From DASQDT01 sp036380435 (lineage in GTDB: Bacteria; Acidobacteriota; Blastocatellia; Pyrinomonadales; Pyrinomonadaceae): a DNA stretch of 12,771 bases. Of the stretch, positions 6,763 through 12,771 are shown in pieces. Location of the stretch: assembly GCA_036380435.1 (NCBI GenBank), contig DASVES010000372.1, forward strand, positions 1 to 12,771, given 5' to 3'. Within the stretch, counting starts at the first letter, position 1. Every line of letters starts with the position of its first letter. The notes under the pieces are model-generated. The model saw nothing but the letters and a program-made list of their open reading frames with translations, was not told the origin of the DNA and made no database searches. The position numbers were made by a program, and so were the translations under genes.

Positions 6763-6790
6763 ATTAAAACACAGATGCCACGACGAGCAA
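6763..6790 (-). promoter_or_regulatory. Sigma70-type promoter candidate for the nonaheme pair
   Basis: On the minus strand TTGCTC (6785-6790) and TTTAAT (6763-6768) are separated by 16 bp, a fair match to -35 and -10 boxes in an otherwise GC-rich region. Predicted transcription would start near 6755, giving a leader of about 20 nt before the ATG at 6736, with GGGTGAG as a weak ribosome site. By eye only. Confidence 0.45.
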
Positions 6791-6808
6791 TAACACATTC
6801 CGTGGGGC

Positions 6809-6840
6809 AAAAAACACACCCGCGTCCGAAGACGCCTTCG
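6809..6840 (-). terminator. Weak hairpin with a T6 run
   Basis: CGAAG and CTTCG (6827-6840) form a 5-bp stem with a 4-nt loop; on the minus strand a run of six T (6809-6814) follows after a 12-nt spacer. The spacing is longer than in a standard intrinsic terminator, so it may only assist the stronger hairpins upstream in ending the barrel-gene transcript. Confidence 0.3.
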
Positions 6841-6886
6841 AGAGCGGCGCGGCCGCCGCAGCGAGTTCATCACGTGTGGGCAGACT

Positions 6887-6968
6887 CGGCCGCCCCTCCG
6901 TGTGGGAGGCGGCCGGGCCTGCGTTGAGTTGTCAATCGTCAGGGGCGCGGGACTGCCGCGCCCCTGAC
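6887..6968 (-). terminator. Two tandem GC-rich hairpins after the barrel gene
   Basis: The first, 11 bp past the barrel stop codon, pairs gtcaggggcgcgg (6938-6950) with ccgcgcccctgac (6956-6968): a perfect 13-bp stem with a 5-nt loop. The second pairs CGGCCGCC (6887-6894) with GGCGGCCG (6908-6915), with a 3-bp inner extension. Neither is followed by a clear T run on the minus strand. They probably end or stabilise the decaheme/barrel message. Confidence 0.6.
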
Positions 6969-6979
6969 GCGCGTGGTTG

Positions 6980-9250
6980 CTACCTGCCGTCGCCGCTGCG
7001 GCCGAAGTAGATGCGGAGCGACGTGTAGGGCAGGTGGGCGTGGTAGTTCTGGGGCCGCGGGCTGATGATGAAAGTGCCCTGGTTGTATGTGGCGAGGCGG
7101 CTCTCGTTGTAGTTGTAGTACTGGTAGCCGAGGTTCCAGTCGAGCCTGCGATTGAGGCGAATCGAGACGCGCGCCTCGGGCGACTGGTAGTGCATCGGGT
7201 AGGAGGAGATGAACTCCCCGGCCGAGTAGTTCGAGAGCCGGTTGCCCTGCCCCGCGTCCCTGTTGACGCGGTAGGCCGCGTAGACGGAGACGCGTCTGAA
7301 GGGCTGCGCCGACACGTCGAAGTTGAAGTAGTGGTTCCTCACGAAGTAGAGGCTGTGGCCGCGGATGCCGGCGTTGGGCACGCCGGGGCCGAAGGCGTAC
7401 TCGATGACGGCGTCGCTGTTCTGCCAGTGGTAGTTGTAGCCGGCGCCGAATGAGAGCTTATCGTTGGCCGTCCAATCGACGGACGAGGTGAAGACCCTCG
7501 ACTTGATGTCTACGCCGAAGTCGGCGAGCGAGACGGCGCTGCCGTTAACGTCGATCTCGGAGGGGTTGGAGTTCTCCCGCGCGATGAAGCCGAGGTTGAA
7601 GCGGAGGTTGCGGCGGACGGCGTAGCGGCTCCGCGCGCGGATGGTCGTGAAGTTGTAGTTGCCCGTGCGCGTAAAGACGTTGTCGGAGGTGCCGTGCTCG
7701 GCGTCGAGCGAGAGCAGCCAGCCGCGCACGGGCCGGGCCTTGAAGCCAAAGAGGACGGTGTTGGTCTGGTTGTCCTCCTCGTGCGCGTCGTCGGGCAGGG
7801 GGGGCGCGCCGTTGCTGGCGAGGTTGGCGCCGCGGAAGAAGGTCTCGATGTGGCGGCGGCCGTGGCGGAAGCCGAGGCGCATGGAGAAGCGTTCGCTGAA
7901 CTCGTAGTCGCCCTCGATGGTGTTCTGAAACTTCCGGTACTTGGTGAACTCGTAGGCGTTGCCGGCCGGGCGGAGCGTGACGGCGCCGGTGCCGTTGGCG
8001 CGCGTGAGGTTGAAGACGCCGTTGTAGAAGGTGCCGCCGCTGATCTGGAAGGTCTCAACGCGGAAGGTGTTCGAGAGGCGGAAGCGGTCGGTGGCGAGAT
8101 AGGTCACGCCTAAGTCGCCGAGGGTGTTGGGCCGCTTGGCGTCGCCGAAGAAATTGAACTGGCCGAGGGGCAAGAGGTTCGGCGGGTTGATGGCGCCGGG
8201 GATGTTGGTGATGCGGGTGTTGAAGTTGTTGGCGACGACCGTTTCTGTCCAGTCGAAGTCGGTCGTGGCGCTGCTGTAGATGAGGCGGCCCGTGATGTCG
8301 AGCTTCTTTGCGAGCAGCGTGTGCGCGCTAAACCGGCTGTAGTTGACGCGGCCGTGGACGGGCTGGATGCGCTCGATGCTGCGGAGGGTGGCGTTTGAGG
8401 CCGCCGGGTTGACGCCGAGGTTTATCCCATCGTTGTCGATGGCGGTCTCTTCGGTGAAGCGGCGGTGGCCCTGCTGGAAGGAGAAATCGACGGGGCCGAG
8501 CTTCCAGTCCGCCCCGACGCGGAAATCGTTGGAGCGGTACTTGGCCTGTGACAGCAGCATGAAGTCGTCGCCGCCGTAGTGCCAGGTGGTGAAGACCGGG
8601 CCGCTGTAGCGCGTGGGCGAGAAGCCGACGTTGAAGCGGATGCGGTCGTTCTTCGGCAGCAGTTGCAGGTCGAAGTCGCCGACCTGCTGGCGGGTGTCGT
8701 AGCCGTGCTGACCCGTAGCGGGGTCGGTCGGCCGGGTGGTGTAGAACGGGTTGGCGATGTTGTTGAGGAAGCGGAAATATTTGAAGCGGCGGTAGCTCGC
8801 GTCGAAGTTGTACCACCTGGATTTCTCCGCGCTGACGCGGACGTGGCCGTTGGGGTCGGAACCCCAGCCGGTGGTCGTGACGAGCAGGGTGTCGAAGGCT
8901 TCGCCCTCGCCTTGGCGGGCCTGCATGAGCAGGCTCGCGTCGAAGAGGCGCGGGCCTGCCTTGTAGTTGAGGTCGCTCTGATACTTATTGAGGTCTCCGC
9001 CGACGCTCAGGCCGCGGACGCCGATCTCCACGCTGGAGGTGATGCGGTAGGGGCCGGCATATTCCCCGCTCTCGGCGGGGGCTGTTGTTTGAGTCTGAGC
9101 GTCGGCGGACTTCTGCGGGCTGGGTGACGGCGGCGGTGCTGTGTTTGGGCTTGGGCTGGGCTGCTGCGCCGAGGCGGCGGCCGCGCCGAGCGCGAGGCAC
9201 AGCGCCAGCCCGGCCGCCGTGCGCGCCGCGTGTTTAGCTTTGCTTCTCAT
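6980..9250 (-). CDS. MtrB/PioB-like outer-membrane beta-barrel
   Basis: A 756-residue protein with a signal peptide (cleavage likely after AAASA, about residue 28), a proline/serine-rich linker (about 31-50), then a long series of amphipathic strands with alternating hydrophobic and polar residues and many aromatic girdle residues (for example RWYNFDASYRRFKYFRF and YQYYNYNES), ending in SLRIYFG before a short basic tail. There is no cysteine in the mature part, as expected for a barrel without heme. Length and strand pattern fit the MtrB/PioB family, porins that sheathe a decaheme cytochrome to carry electrons through the outer membrane. The decaheme gene directly upstream supports this strongly. 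The start at 9250 is chosen because GAGAGGA lies about 8 nt before it; an ATG at 9259 would overlap that site. The Shewanella-type CxxC of MtrB is absent. Confidence 0.82.
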   Translation of the reverse strand: MRSKAKHAARTAAGLALCLALGAAAASAQQPSPSPNTAPPPSPSPQKSADAQTQTTAPAESGEYAGPYRITSSVEIGVRGLSVGGDLNKYQSDLNYKAGPRLFDASLLMQARQGEGEAFDTLLVTTTGWGSDPNGHVRVSAEKSRWYNFDASYRRFKYFRFLNNIANPFYTTRPTDPATGQHGYDTRQQVGDFDLQLLPKNDRIRFNVGFSPTRYSGPVFTTWHYGGDDFMLLSQAKYRSNDFRVGADWKLGPVDFSFQQGHRRFTEETAIDNDGINLGVNPAASNATLRSIERIQPVHGRVNYSRFSAHTLLAKKLDITGRLIYSSATTDFDWTETVVANNFNTRITNIPGAINPPNLLPLGQFNFFGDAKRPNTLGDLGVTYLATDRFRLSNTFRVETFQISGGTFYNGVFNLTRANGTGAVTLRPAGNAYEFTKYRKFQNTIEGDYEFSERFSMRLGFRHGRRHIETFFRGANLASNGAPPLPDDAHEEDNQTNTVLFGFKARPVRGWLLSLDAEHGTSDNVFTRTGNYNFTTIRARSRYAVRRNLRFNLGFIARENSNPSEIDVNGSAVSLADFGVDIKSRVFTSSVDWTANDKLSFGAGYNYHWQNSDAVIEYAFGPGVPNAGIRGHSLYFVRNHYFNFDVSAQPFRRVSVYAAYRVNRDAGQGNRLSNYSAGEFISSYPMHYQSPEARVSIRLNRRLDWNLGYQYYNYNESRLATYNQGTFIISPRPQNYHAHLPYTSLRIYFGRSGDGR

Positions 9251-9266
9251 GTCGTCCATCCTCTCG

Positions 9267-9286
9267 CTCGAACATTCTCGTTCGAG
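9267..9286 (-). promoter_or_regulatory. Intercistronic hairpin before the barrel ribosome site
   Basis: CTCGAAC (9267-9273) and GTTCGAG (9280-9286) form a perfect 7-bp stem with a 6-nt loop in the 71-bp gap between decaheme and barrel genes. It ends two to three bases before the GAGAGGA ribosome site of the barrel gene, a placement that could tune its translation or protect the upstream message. It could also be chance. Confidence 0.4.
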
Positions 9287-9321
9287 ACTTCACGGCCGTA
9301 CTTCGGCGGCGGCGACCGTCC

Positions 9322-10341
9322 TCAACGCATGAAGACGGGGCTGGTGTGCGACCCGTGGACTTTGACGTGGCAGGCCGTGCAGTCCCTGTATTGCAGGTCG
9401 AGCCGGTGGGCCGGGCCGACTGGCTCTAACGCGCCGACGCCGTGATCCTGCGTGTGGCACTCAAGGCAGAGCTGCGCGACGCTGCTCGTCCGCAGCAGCC
9501 TCGGGTTGGCCGAGCCGTGCGGCGTGTGGCAGGAGGCGCACCCTTCGGTCTTGACGGGCGCGTGCTCGTATGTGAACGGCCCCTGCTTGTCCGTGTGGCA
9601 CTTGATGCAGGCGGCGTCCGCGCCCGTGGCGAGGCGCGCCTGCTTCAGCTCGAAGCCCCCGTGCGCGTTGTGGCAGTCGGAGCACTTCATGGCCCCTTCG
9701 AGCACCTTGTGGCGGAACGGCTTGTTGAACTGGTGCTTCGTCTCGGTGTGGCACTGCATGCAGAGCTGCGGCTCGCTCGCCTTCAACATCTTCTCGCCGG
9801 CGAAGCCGGGCTTCTCGGCGTTCGCCCCGGAGATGAAGGCGTTCGAGCCGGCGCGGTTCTCTCCCGTGGTGGGCGAGTGCGACGAGTGGCAGTCGATGCA
9901 GCCGACGTCGTTGCGCCAGTGCTCGCCGCGCCGGTAGTTGTTGTGCTCCTCGCGGCCGGCGTGGCACGAAAGGCAGGTGTCGGAGATTTGCTTCGGGGAC
10001 TCGTTCTCGAAGTGGCGGATGAGCGCCTTTTCGCCGCCCGCCTCGACGTGCGCCTTCCCAGGGCCGTGGCACGACTCGCAGCCCACGACCTTGCCCTTCC
10101 ACGAAGGCTCGTTCTTGAGGTCGGCGTGCGGCGTGCGTGCGTAGTGCTCGGCCTGGTCGGCGTGACACTGCATACAGGTGTCTTCGCCAACGTAGTCGCC
10201 GGGCTGCGCGGCCTGACCCGGCGGCGGCTTCTGCGTGGCCTCGGCCGTCGGGCGCGAGAGCGACGTGCCGCCCATGAGGAGCACGGCGCCCAGAACCCAC
10301 GCGGCGACCAGCGCCAGCTTGATGGTTCTCAGCCTATTCAT
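9322..10341 (-). CDS. Decaheme c-type cytochrome, MtrA/PioA/DmsE family
   Basis: A 339-residue protein with an N-terminal signal (MNRLRTIK, hydrophobic 9-24) and ten CxxCH sites: CMQCH 56, CESCH 88, CLSCH 123, CIDCH 148, CMQCH 194, CSDCH 220, CIKCH 245, CASCH 268, CLECH 292 and CTACH 321. YVGEDTCMQCH at the start, GCASCHTPHGS late and CTACHVKVHGSHTSP at the C-terminus are typical of the DmsE/MtrA family, periplasmic decaheme wires that sit inside an MtrB-type barrel and carry electrons through the outer membrane. The start at 10341 has GGAGG six bases upstream; the in-frame extension to 10452 lacks a signal peptide and is rejected. The barrel gene follows 71 bp downstream, the classic pairing. 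It is the first gene of the minus-strand block. Confidence 0.93.
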   Translation of the reverse strand: MNRLRTIKLALVAAWVLGAVLLMGGTSLSRPTAEATQKPPPGQAAQPGDYVGEDTCMQCHADQAEHYARTPHADLKNEPSWKGKVVGCESCHGPGKAHVEAGGEKALIRHFENESPKQISDTCLSCHAGREEHNNYRRGEHWRNDVGCIDCHSSHSPTTGENRAGSNAFISGANAEKPGFAGEKMLKASEPQLCMQCHTETKHQFNKPFRHKVLEGAMKCSDCHNAHGGFELKQARLATGADAACIKCHTDKQGPFTYEHAPVKTEGCASCHTPHGSANPRLLRTSSVAQLCLECHTQDHGVGALEPVGPAHRLDLQYRDCTACHVKVHGSHTSPVFMR

Positions 10342-10361
10342 CTTTTGCCTCCAAACTTCTC

Positions 10362-10399
10362 GGCCCCGGCCGGGGCCTCCGCATCGTCCCTCGAAAGGG
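10362..10399 (-). promoter_or_regulatory. Structured 5' leader of the decaheme gene
   Basis: Two compact inverted repeats lie just upstream of the GGAGG site: a perfect 16-bp palindrome GGCCCCGGCCGGGGCC (10362-10377) and CCCT/AGGG closing a TTCG loop on the minus strand (10388-10399). They would fold in the leader RNA after the upstream terminator and before the decaheme start. No known riboswitch class is recognised. Confidence 0.35.
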
Positions 10400-10461
10400 T
10401 CCCAGCGACTGTCGTTACGGCCCGGCGGGGCAACGCGGGTATGAGTGCTCAAAGAGCCTGA

Positions 10462-10499
10462 AAAAAGACGACGGCCGACGCGGCGAGGCGACGGCCGTC
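10462..10499 (-). terminator. Intrinsic terminator upstream of the decaheme gene
   Basis: On the minus strand GACGGCCG (10492-10499), a 14-nt loop, and CGGCCGTC (10470-10477) form an 8-bp GC-rich stem followed after three bases by six T (10461-10466). This is the only hairpin in the window with a proper T run next to it. It points toward the decaheme gene and lies 121 bp before its start, so it either ends a separate small transcript or acts as an attenuator in the decaheme leader. Confidence 0.68.
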
Positions 10500-10762
10500 A
10501 CGAAAGGTCAGAAGTTGTCGTCGTCGTTCGCCTTCTGCCGGCGCAGGCGCACGGCGGGCCGGCGGCGGCGGCCGTCTTCGCCGCGACCACGCTCGCCCAC
10601 ACGTCTGAGAGTGACACATGACCCTACCCATCCGCCGCGGGCGGCCCCACTTCGAGGCCCGCCCCGGCGGCCTTCACGCCAGACGTGTGCAACGCACGTT
10701 CCGCGACGAGTTGGCGACCACAGTTGTCAGGGATTTCGCGAGGTGGCTGCGAGGTGACTGCG
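10500..10762 (-). ncRNA. Candidate leader RNA or small RNA (no protein seen)
   Basis: This stretch lies between a good minus-strand promoter candidate (10768-10795) and the intrinsic terminator (10462-10499), giving a predicted transcript of about 300 nt. It is GC-rich with several possible stems. I see no convincing protein: one frame ends in KANDDDNF and a stop at 10508-10510, right before the terminator, but its only usual start is a GTG giving about 30 arginine-rich residues with no clear ribosome site. It does not match the cyclic-dinucleotide (GEMM) riboswitch consensus that controls some multiheme cytochromes elsewhere. Transcription is inferred from the flanking signals only. Confidence 0.35.
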
Positions 10763-10767
10763 AGGCG

Positions 10768-10795
10768 ATTTTATTCGATAACCTGCCGCAGGCAA
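10768..10795 (-). promoter_or_regulatory. Minus-strand promoter candidate for the leader/decaheme operon
   Basis: TTGCCT (10790-10795) and TAAAAT (10768-10773) on the minus strand are 16 bp apart, a good sigma70-type pair inside an AT-rich island (about 10766-10831) that stands out from the GC-rich surroundings. It would start transcription near 10760 toward the terminator at 10462-10499 and the decaheme gene. Confidence 0.5.
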
Positions 10796-10804
10796 TAACT
10801 TTTT

Positions 10805-10831
10805 TTGTTACTGGATGGTTGAACTTTTAAT
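10805..10831 (+). promoter_or_regulatory. Plus-strand promoter candidate for resB
   Basis: TTGTTA (10805-10810) and TTTAAT (10826-10831) face resB with a 15-bp spacer, which is slightly short. They share the AT-rich island with the opposing promoter candidate. A perfect hairpin GCGCGCT-CGCC-AGCGCGC (10832-10849) follows immediately. The resulting leader before the resB start would be about 310 nt. Confidence 0.35.
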
Positions 10832-10864
10832 GCGCGCTCGCCAGCGCGCGCGACCACTCACGGT

Positions 10865-10910
10865 CGGCTGCGGCGTGAGGATAATTTCCCACGGCTGCGA
10901 GAAATTTCCC
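10865..10910. promoter_or_regulatory. Direct repeats two helical turns apart
   Basis: AATTTCCC occurs at 10883-10890 and again at 10903-10910, exactly 20 bp apart, and each copy is preceded by CGGCTGCG (10865-10872 and 10892-10899). Paired direct repeats on one face of the helix between two divergent promoters and resB are typical of a regulator binding site, but the regulator is unknown. Confidence 0.35.
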
Positions 10911-11151
10911 GCGCGCGGCGCGGCCCCGGCCAGCTCGTTGACTGAAGACGCGGGGGCGAATTGGCGTCGCGTGTCGAGTCGCGCGCTGGCACATCAGTTG
11001 CCGCTTCGGTGTGTGTTGAAATCGGGTCGCTCGGTCGCGGGGGGGTGATTGTTCGCTCCGGCGCGCACGGCAGATGGCCCTCCACTTCGTCGGACGCCGG
11101 GGCCAGCCCGAAGTCCCGACGAGCCACACACTAAACGCCGGGCCAGAAACG

Positions 11152-12672
11152 ATGTCATCCATCAGAAGCGCAAACGCCTCCACGTCGAGTAAGTCGAGCG
11201 CCGCCGCCGTCGCTCCCGCCGTCGCCCCCTCCTCCGTCATCGACCGAACGATGCTGCTCCTGAGCGGCGTGCGCTTCGGCGTTGGGCTTCTCGTCGCACT
11301 GGCCGCGGCCTGCATGGTGGGGATGCTCATCATGCAGGCCAACATGGAGGGGTTCGACAAGTATTACGCCGATCTCACCCCTTCGCAGAAACTCCTCTAC
11401 GGCAAACTCGGCTTCTTCGACATCTACCACACGTGGTACTTCAACGCGCTCCTGCTCGTCCTCTCCCTCAACATTGTCCTCTCATCAATCGACAACTTCC
11501 CGAAGGCGTGGACATATCTCTCCCGCCCTAAGCTCGACGCGTCTCCCCAATGGCTCGGCGGGCAGGAGCTGCACGCGGCGCTGACAGTCGATGGCGACGA
11601 TTCACAGGCCGTCGCCATGCGCGTCGGCGCCGCGTGCAGTTCGTTGCACTACAGGACGACGATCACCGAGGAGGCGGGCCGGCACGTGGTCTTCGCCGAG
11701 CGCGGCGCGTGGAACCGTCTGGGCGCCTACGCCGTCCACGTCGCGCTGCTCATCATCTTCGTGGGCGGCTTCCTGACGGCGCAGCTCGGCCACACGGGCC
11801 AGGTGGCCCTTGCCCCCGGCGAGAGCGCCAACGTGATGACCGAGACCGTCTTCAACCTCGACCAGCCCCTACAGGTGTCGGTCGCCCTCCCCTTCGAGGT
11901 CGAGTGCACGGACATCCAGCAGAAGCTCATCGACAAGACGGGGCCGACCTCGCCCGTCAACACGCTCGACTGGCTGACGCGCATCAGGATTAAAGACCCC
12001 GAGCGCGGCGAGACCGAGGCGCTCGTCCACATGAACGCGCCCTTCGACTACCGCGGCTACCGCTTCTTCCAGTCGAGCTTCGTCGCCGAAGGCAAGGCGC
12101 GCTCGATACGCCTCCGCGTCACGCCCGAGCGGCCGGGCGCCGCGGCCGAAGAGGTCGAACTCATGCGTGACTCCACGGCGCAACTCGCGGACGGGGCCGT
12201 CATTAAGTTCGCCGGCTTCTTCTCCGACTTCGTTCTGAACGGCTCACGCGGCGACTCGAAGTCGCCCGAGTACGTGAACCCGGCCGCCGAAATCCAGGTC
12301 GTGGACGCCGCGGGCGTGGCCGCGCGTGGCTTCGCCTTCACTTCGACAGCGGGCGCGGGGCCAATGGTCGGGCGCGCGTTCGGCGGTTACAAGTTTGAGC
12401 TGATGGACTTCGAGAAGGTGGGCGCGGCGCACGTCCTGTCGGTGCAGAAAGACCCCGGCGCCACGGTCGTCTACGTCGGCTTCGCGCTGCTCATCCTGAC
12501 GCTCGTCGGCGTCTTCATGTTCTCGCACCAACGCATGTGGGCGCTCGTCGAGCGCGGCGAGGGCGCTCACTTCCAAATCACTCTGGGCGGGAATACCAAC
12601 CGCAACCGGCTCGGGTTCGAGGACCGCTTCAAGCGGCTAGTCAAAGCCCTGAATTCGACGGAGGCTTCATAA
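11152..12672 (+). CDS. resB: ResB/Ccs1-like cytochrome c biogenesis protein
   Basis: A 506-residue membrane protein with four spans (about 42-62, 96-112, 191-210 and 438-457) and a large periplasmic domain between the third and fourth, the ResB/CcsB layout. Family features include MQANMEGFDKYYADLTP after the first span, FFDIYHTWYFNALLL at the second, His196 in AYAVHVALLIIFVGG at the third, YRFFQSSF in the periplasmic domain, and DPGATVVYVGF leading into the last span with SHQRMWALV (His459). The two span histidines fit the heme-handling histidines of System II. With CcsA it delivers heme to apocytochromes at the outer face of the inner membrane. An in-frame ATG at 11074 would add 26 residues; 11152 is preferred, though neither has a strong ribosome site. 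The next gene starts 3 bp later. Confidence 0.9.
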   Translation: MSSIRSANASTSSKSSAAAVAPAVAPSSVIDRTMLLLSGVRFGVGLLVALAAACMVGMLIMQANMEGFDKYYADLTPSQKLLYGKLGFFDIYHTWYFNALLLVLSLNIVLSSIDNFPKAWTYLSRPKLDASPQWLGGQELHAALTVDGDDSQAVAMRVGAACSSLHYRTTITEEAGRHVVFAERGAWNRLGAYAVHVALLIIFVGGFLTAQLGHTGQVALAPGESANVMTETVFNLDQPLQVSVALPFEVECTDIQQKLIDKTGPTSPVNTLDWLTRIRIKDPERGETEALVHMNAPFDYRGYRFFQSSFVAEGKARSIRLRVTPERPGAAAEEVELMRDSTAQLADGAVIKFAGFFSDFVLNGSRGDSKSPEYVNPAAEIQVVDAAGVAARGFAFTSTAGAGPMVGRAFGGYKFELMDFEKVGAAHVLSVQKDPGATVVYVGFALLILTLVGVFMFSHQRMWALVERGEGAHFQITLGGNTNRNRLGFEDRFKRLVKALNSTEAS

Positions 12673-12675
12673 GTC

Positions 12676-12771
12676 ATGAGTAGAGTCCTGAAACAAACGC
12701 CGGCCGCGTTCGCGCCGGAAATCGGCTTCAAACTGCCCAGTGCGTCCGCCTACCTGCCGACCGTGTTCGCC
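12676..12771 (+). CDS. Start of downstream gene, probably CcsA/ResC (partial)
   Basis: Thirty-two codons run in frame from an ATG three bases after the resB stop to the window edge, beginning MSRVLKQTPAAF and ending in SAYLPTVFA. A GGAGG lies 11 bases upstream within the end of resB, so translation is probably coupled. The visible part is too short to show the tryptophan-rich WWD domain that would identify CcsA. The identity is inferred purely from the usual resB-ccsA order. Confidence 0.5.
   Translation, partial: MSRVLKQTPAAFAPEIGFKLPSASAYLPTVFA

Noticed and set aside
9442..10461. A 339-codon plus-strand open frame opposite the decaheme cytochrome
   Set aside because: Same low-complexity composition. 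The periodic CxxCH motifs on the minus strand show which strand is coding.
10508..10597. A short minus-strand frame ending in KANDDDNF just before the terminator
   Set aside because: Only a GTG start, no clear ribosome site, and about 30 arginine-rich residues. Kept as a possible leader peptide but not called as a gene.
10449..10631. A 60-codon minus-strand open frame starting MGRVMCHSQTC
   Set aside because: It reads straight through the intrinsic terminator and T6 run, and consists mostly of arginine and proline.
10462..10795. GEMM (cyclic dinucleotide) riboswitch upstream of the cytochrome operon, as found before some Geobacter cytochromes
   Set aside because: The conserved ACGCAAAGGGCAAACC-like and GACGCAAAGCC-like segments are absent.

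Overview
The window is GC-rich (by eye well above 60 %), tightly packed bacterial DNA. The mix of genes (a dikinase tail, a permuted ATP-grasp protein, a large set of multiheme cytochromes with an outer-membrane barrel, and System II cytochrome c maturation) points to a Gram-negative bacterium with a respiratory cytochrome network. My best guess is Acidobacteriota; that is inference from style and content, with no rRNA or other marker here to prove it.

Layout. Left edge, plus strand: the end of pyruvate phosphate dikinase (1-261), a 166-bp imperfect palindrome built from heptamer repeats (292-457), then an ATP-grasp-like protein (467-1819). From 10341 down to 1794 everything reads on the minus strand. 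In transcription order this is: a decaheme MtrA/PioA/DmsE-type cytochrome (9322-10341), a 756-residue MtrB/PioB-like outer-membrane beta-barrel (6980-9250), two related nonaheme cytochromes in tandem (5486-6736 and 4553-5479), a small monoheme cytochrome (3990-4313), a three-helix membrane-anchored octaheme NapC/NirT-like cytochrome (2153-3775), and a small conserved-looking membrane protein (1794-2054). Right edge, plus strand and divergent: ResB (11152-12672) and the first 32 codons of its partner gene, probably CcsA (12676-12771).

How it fits together. The minus-strand block has the parts for an electron path across the whole cell envelope: an inner-membrane quinol-linked octaheme protein, a periplasmic monoheme carrier, a decaheme/barrel conduit through the outer membrane, and two nonaheme cytochromes that could act in the periplasm or at the surface. 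I count 37 candidate heme sites: 35 CxxCH, one CX3CH and one CX6CH. ResB/CcsA would attach the hemes. Whether electrons flow outward (mineral or electrode reduction) or inward (metal oxidation) cannot be told from sequence.

Regulation. The 810-bp divergent region between the decaheme gene and resB holds an AT-rich island with a good minus-strand promoter candidate, an intrinsic terminator with a T6 run about 270 nt downstream and still upstream of the decaheme gene (attenuated leader or separate small RNA), a structured 5' leader, and a pair of direct repeats exactly two helical turns apart on the resB side. Other hairpins and an internal promoter candidate divide the cytochrome block into sub-units.
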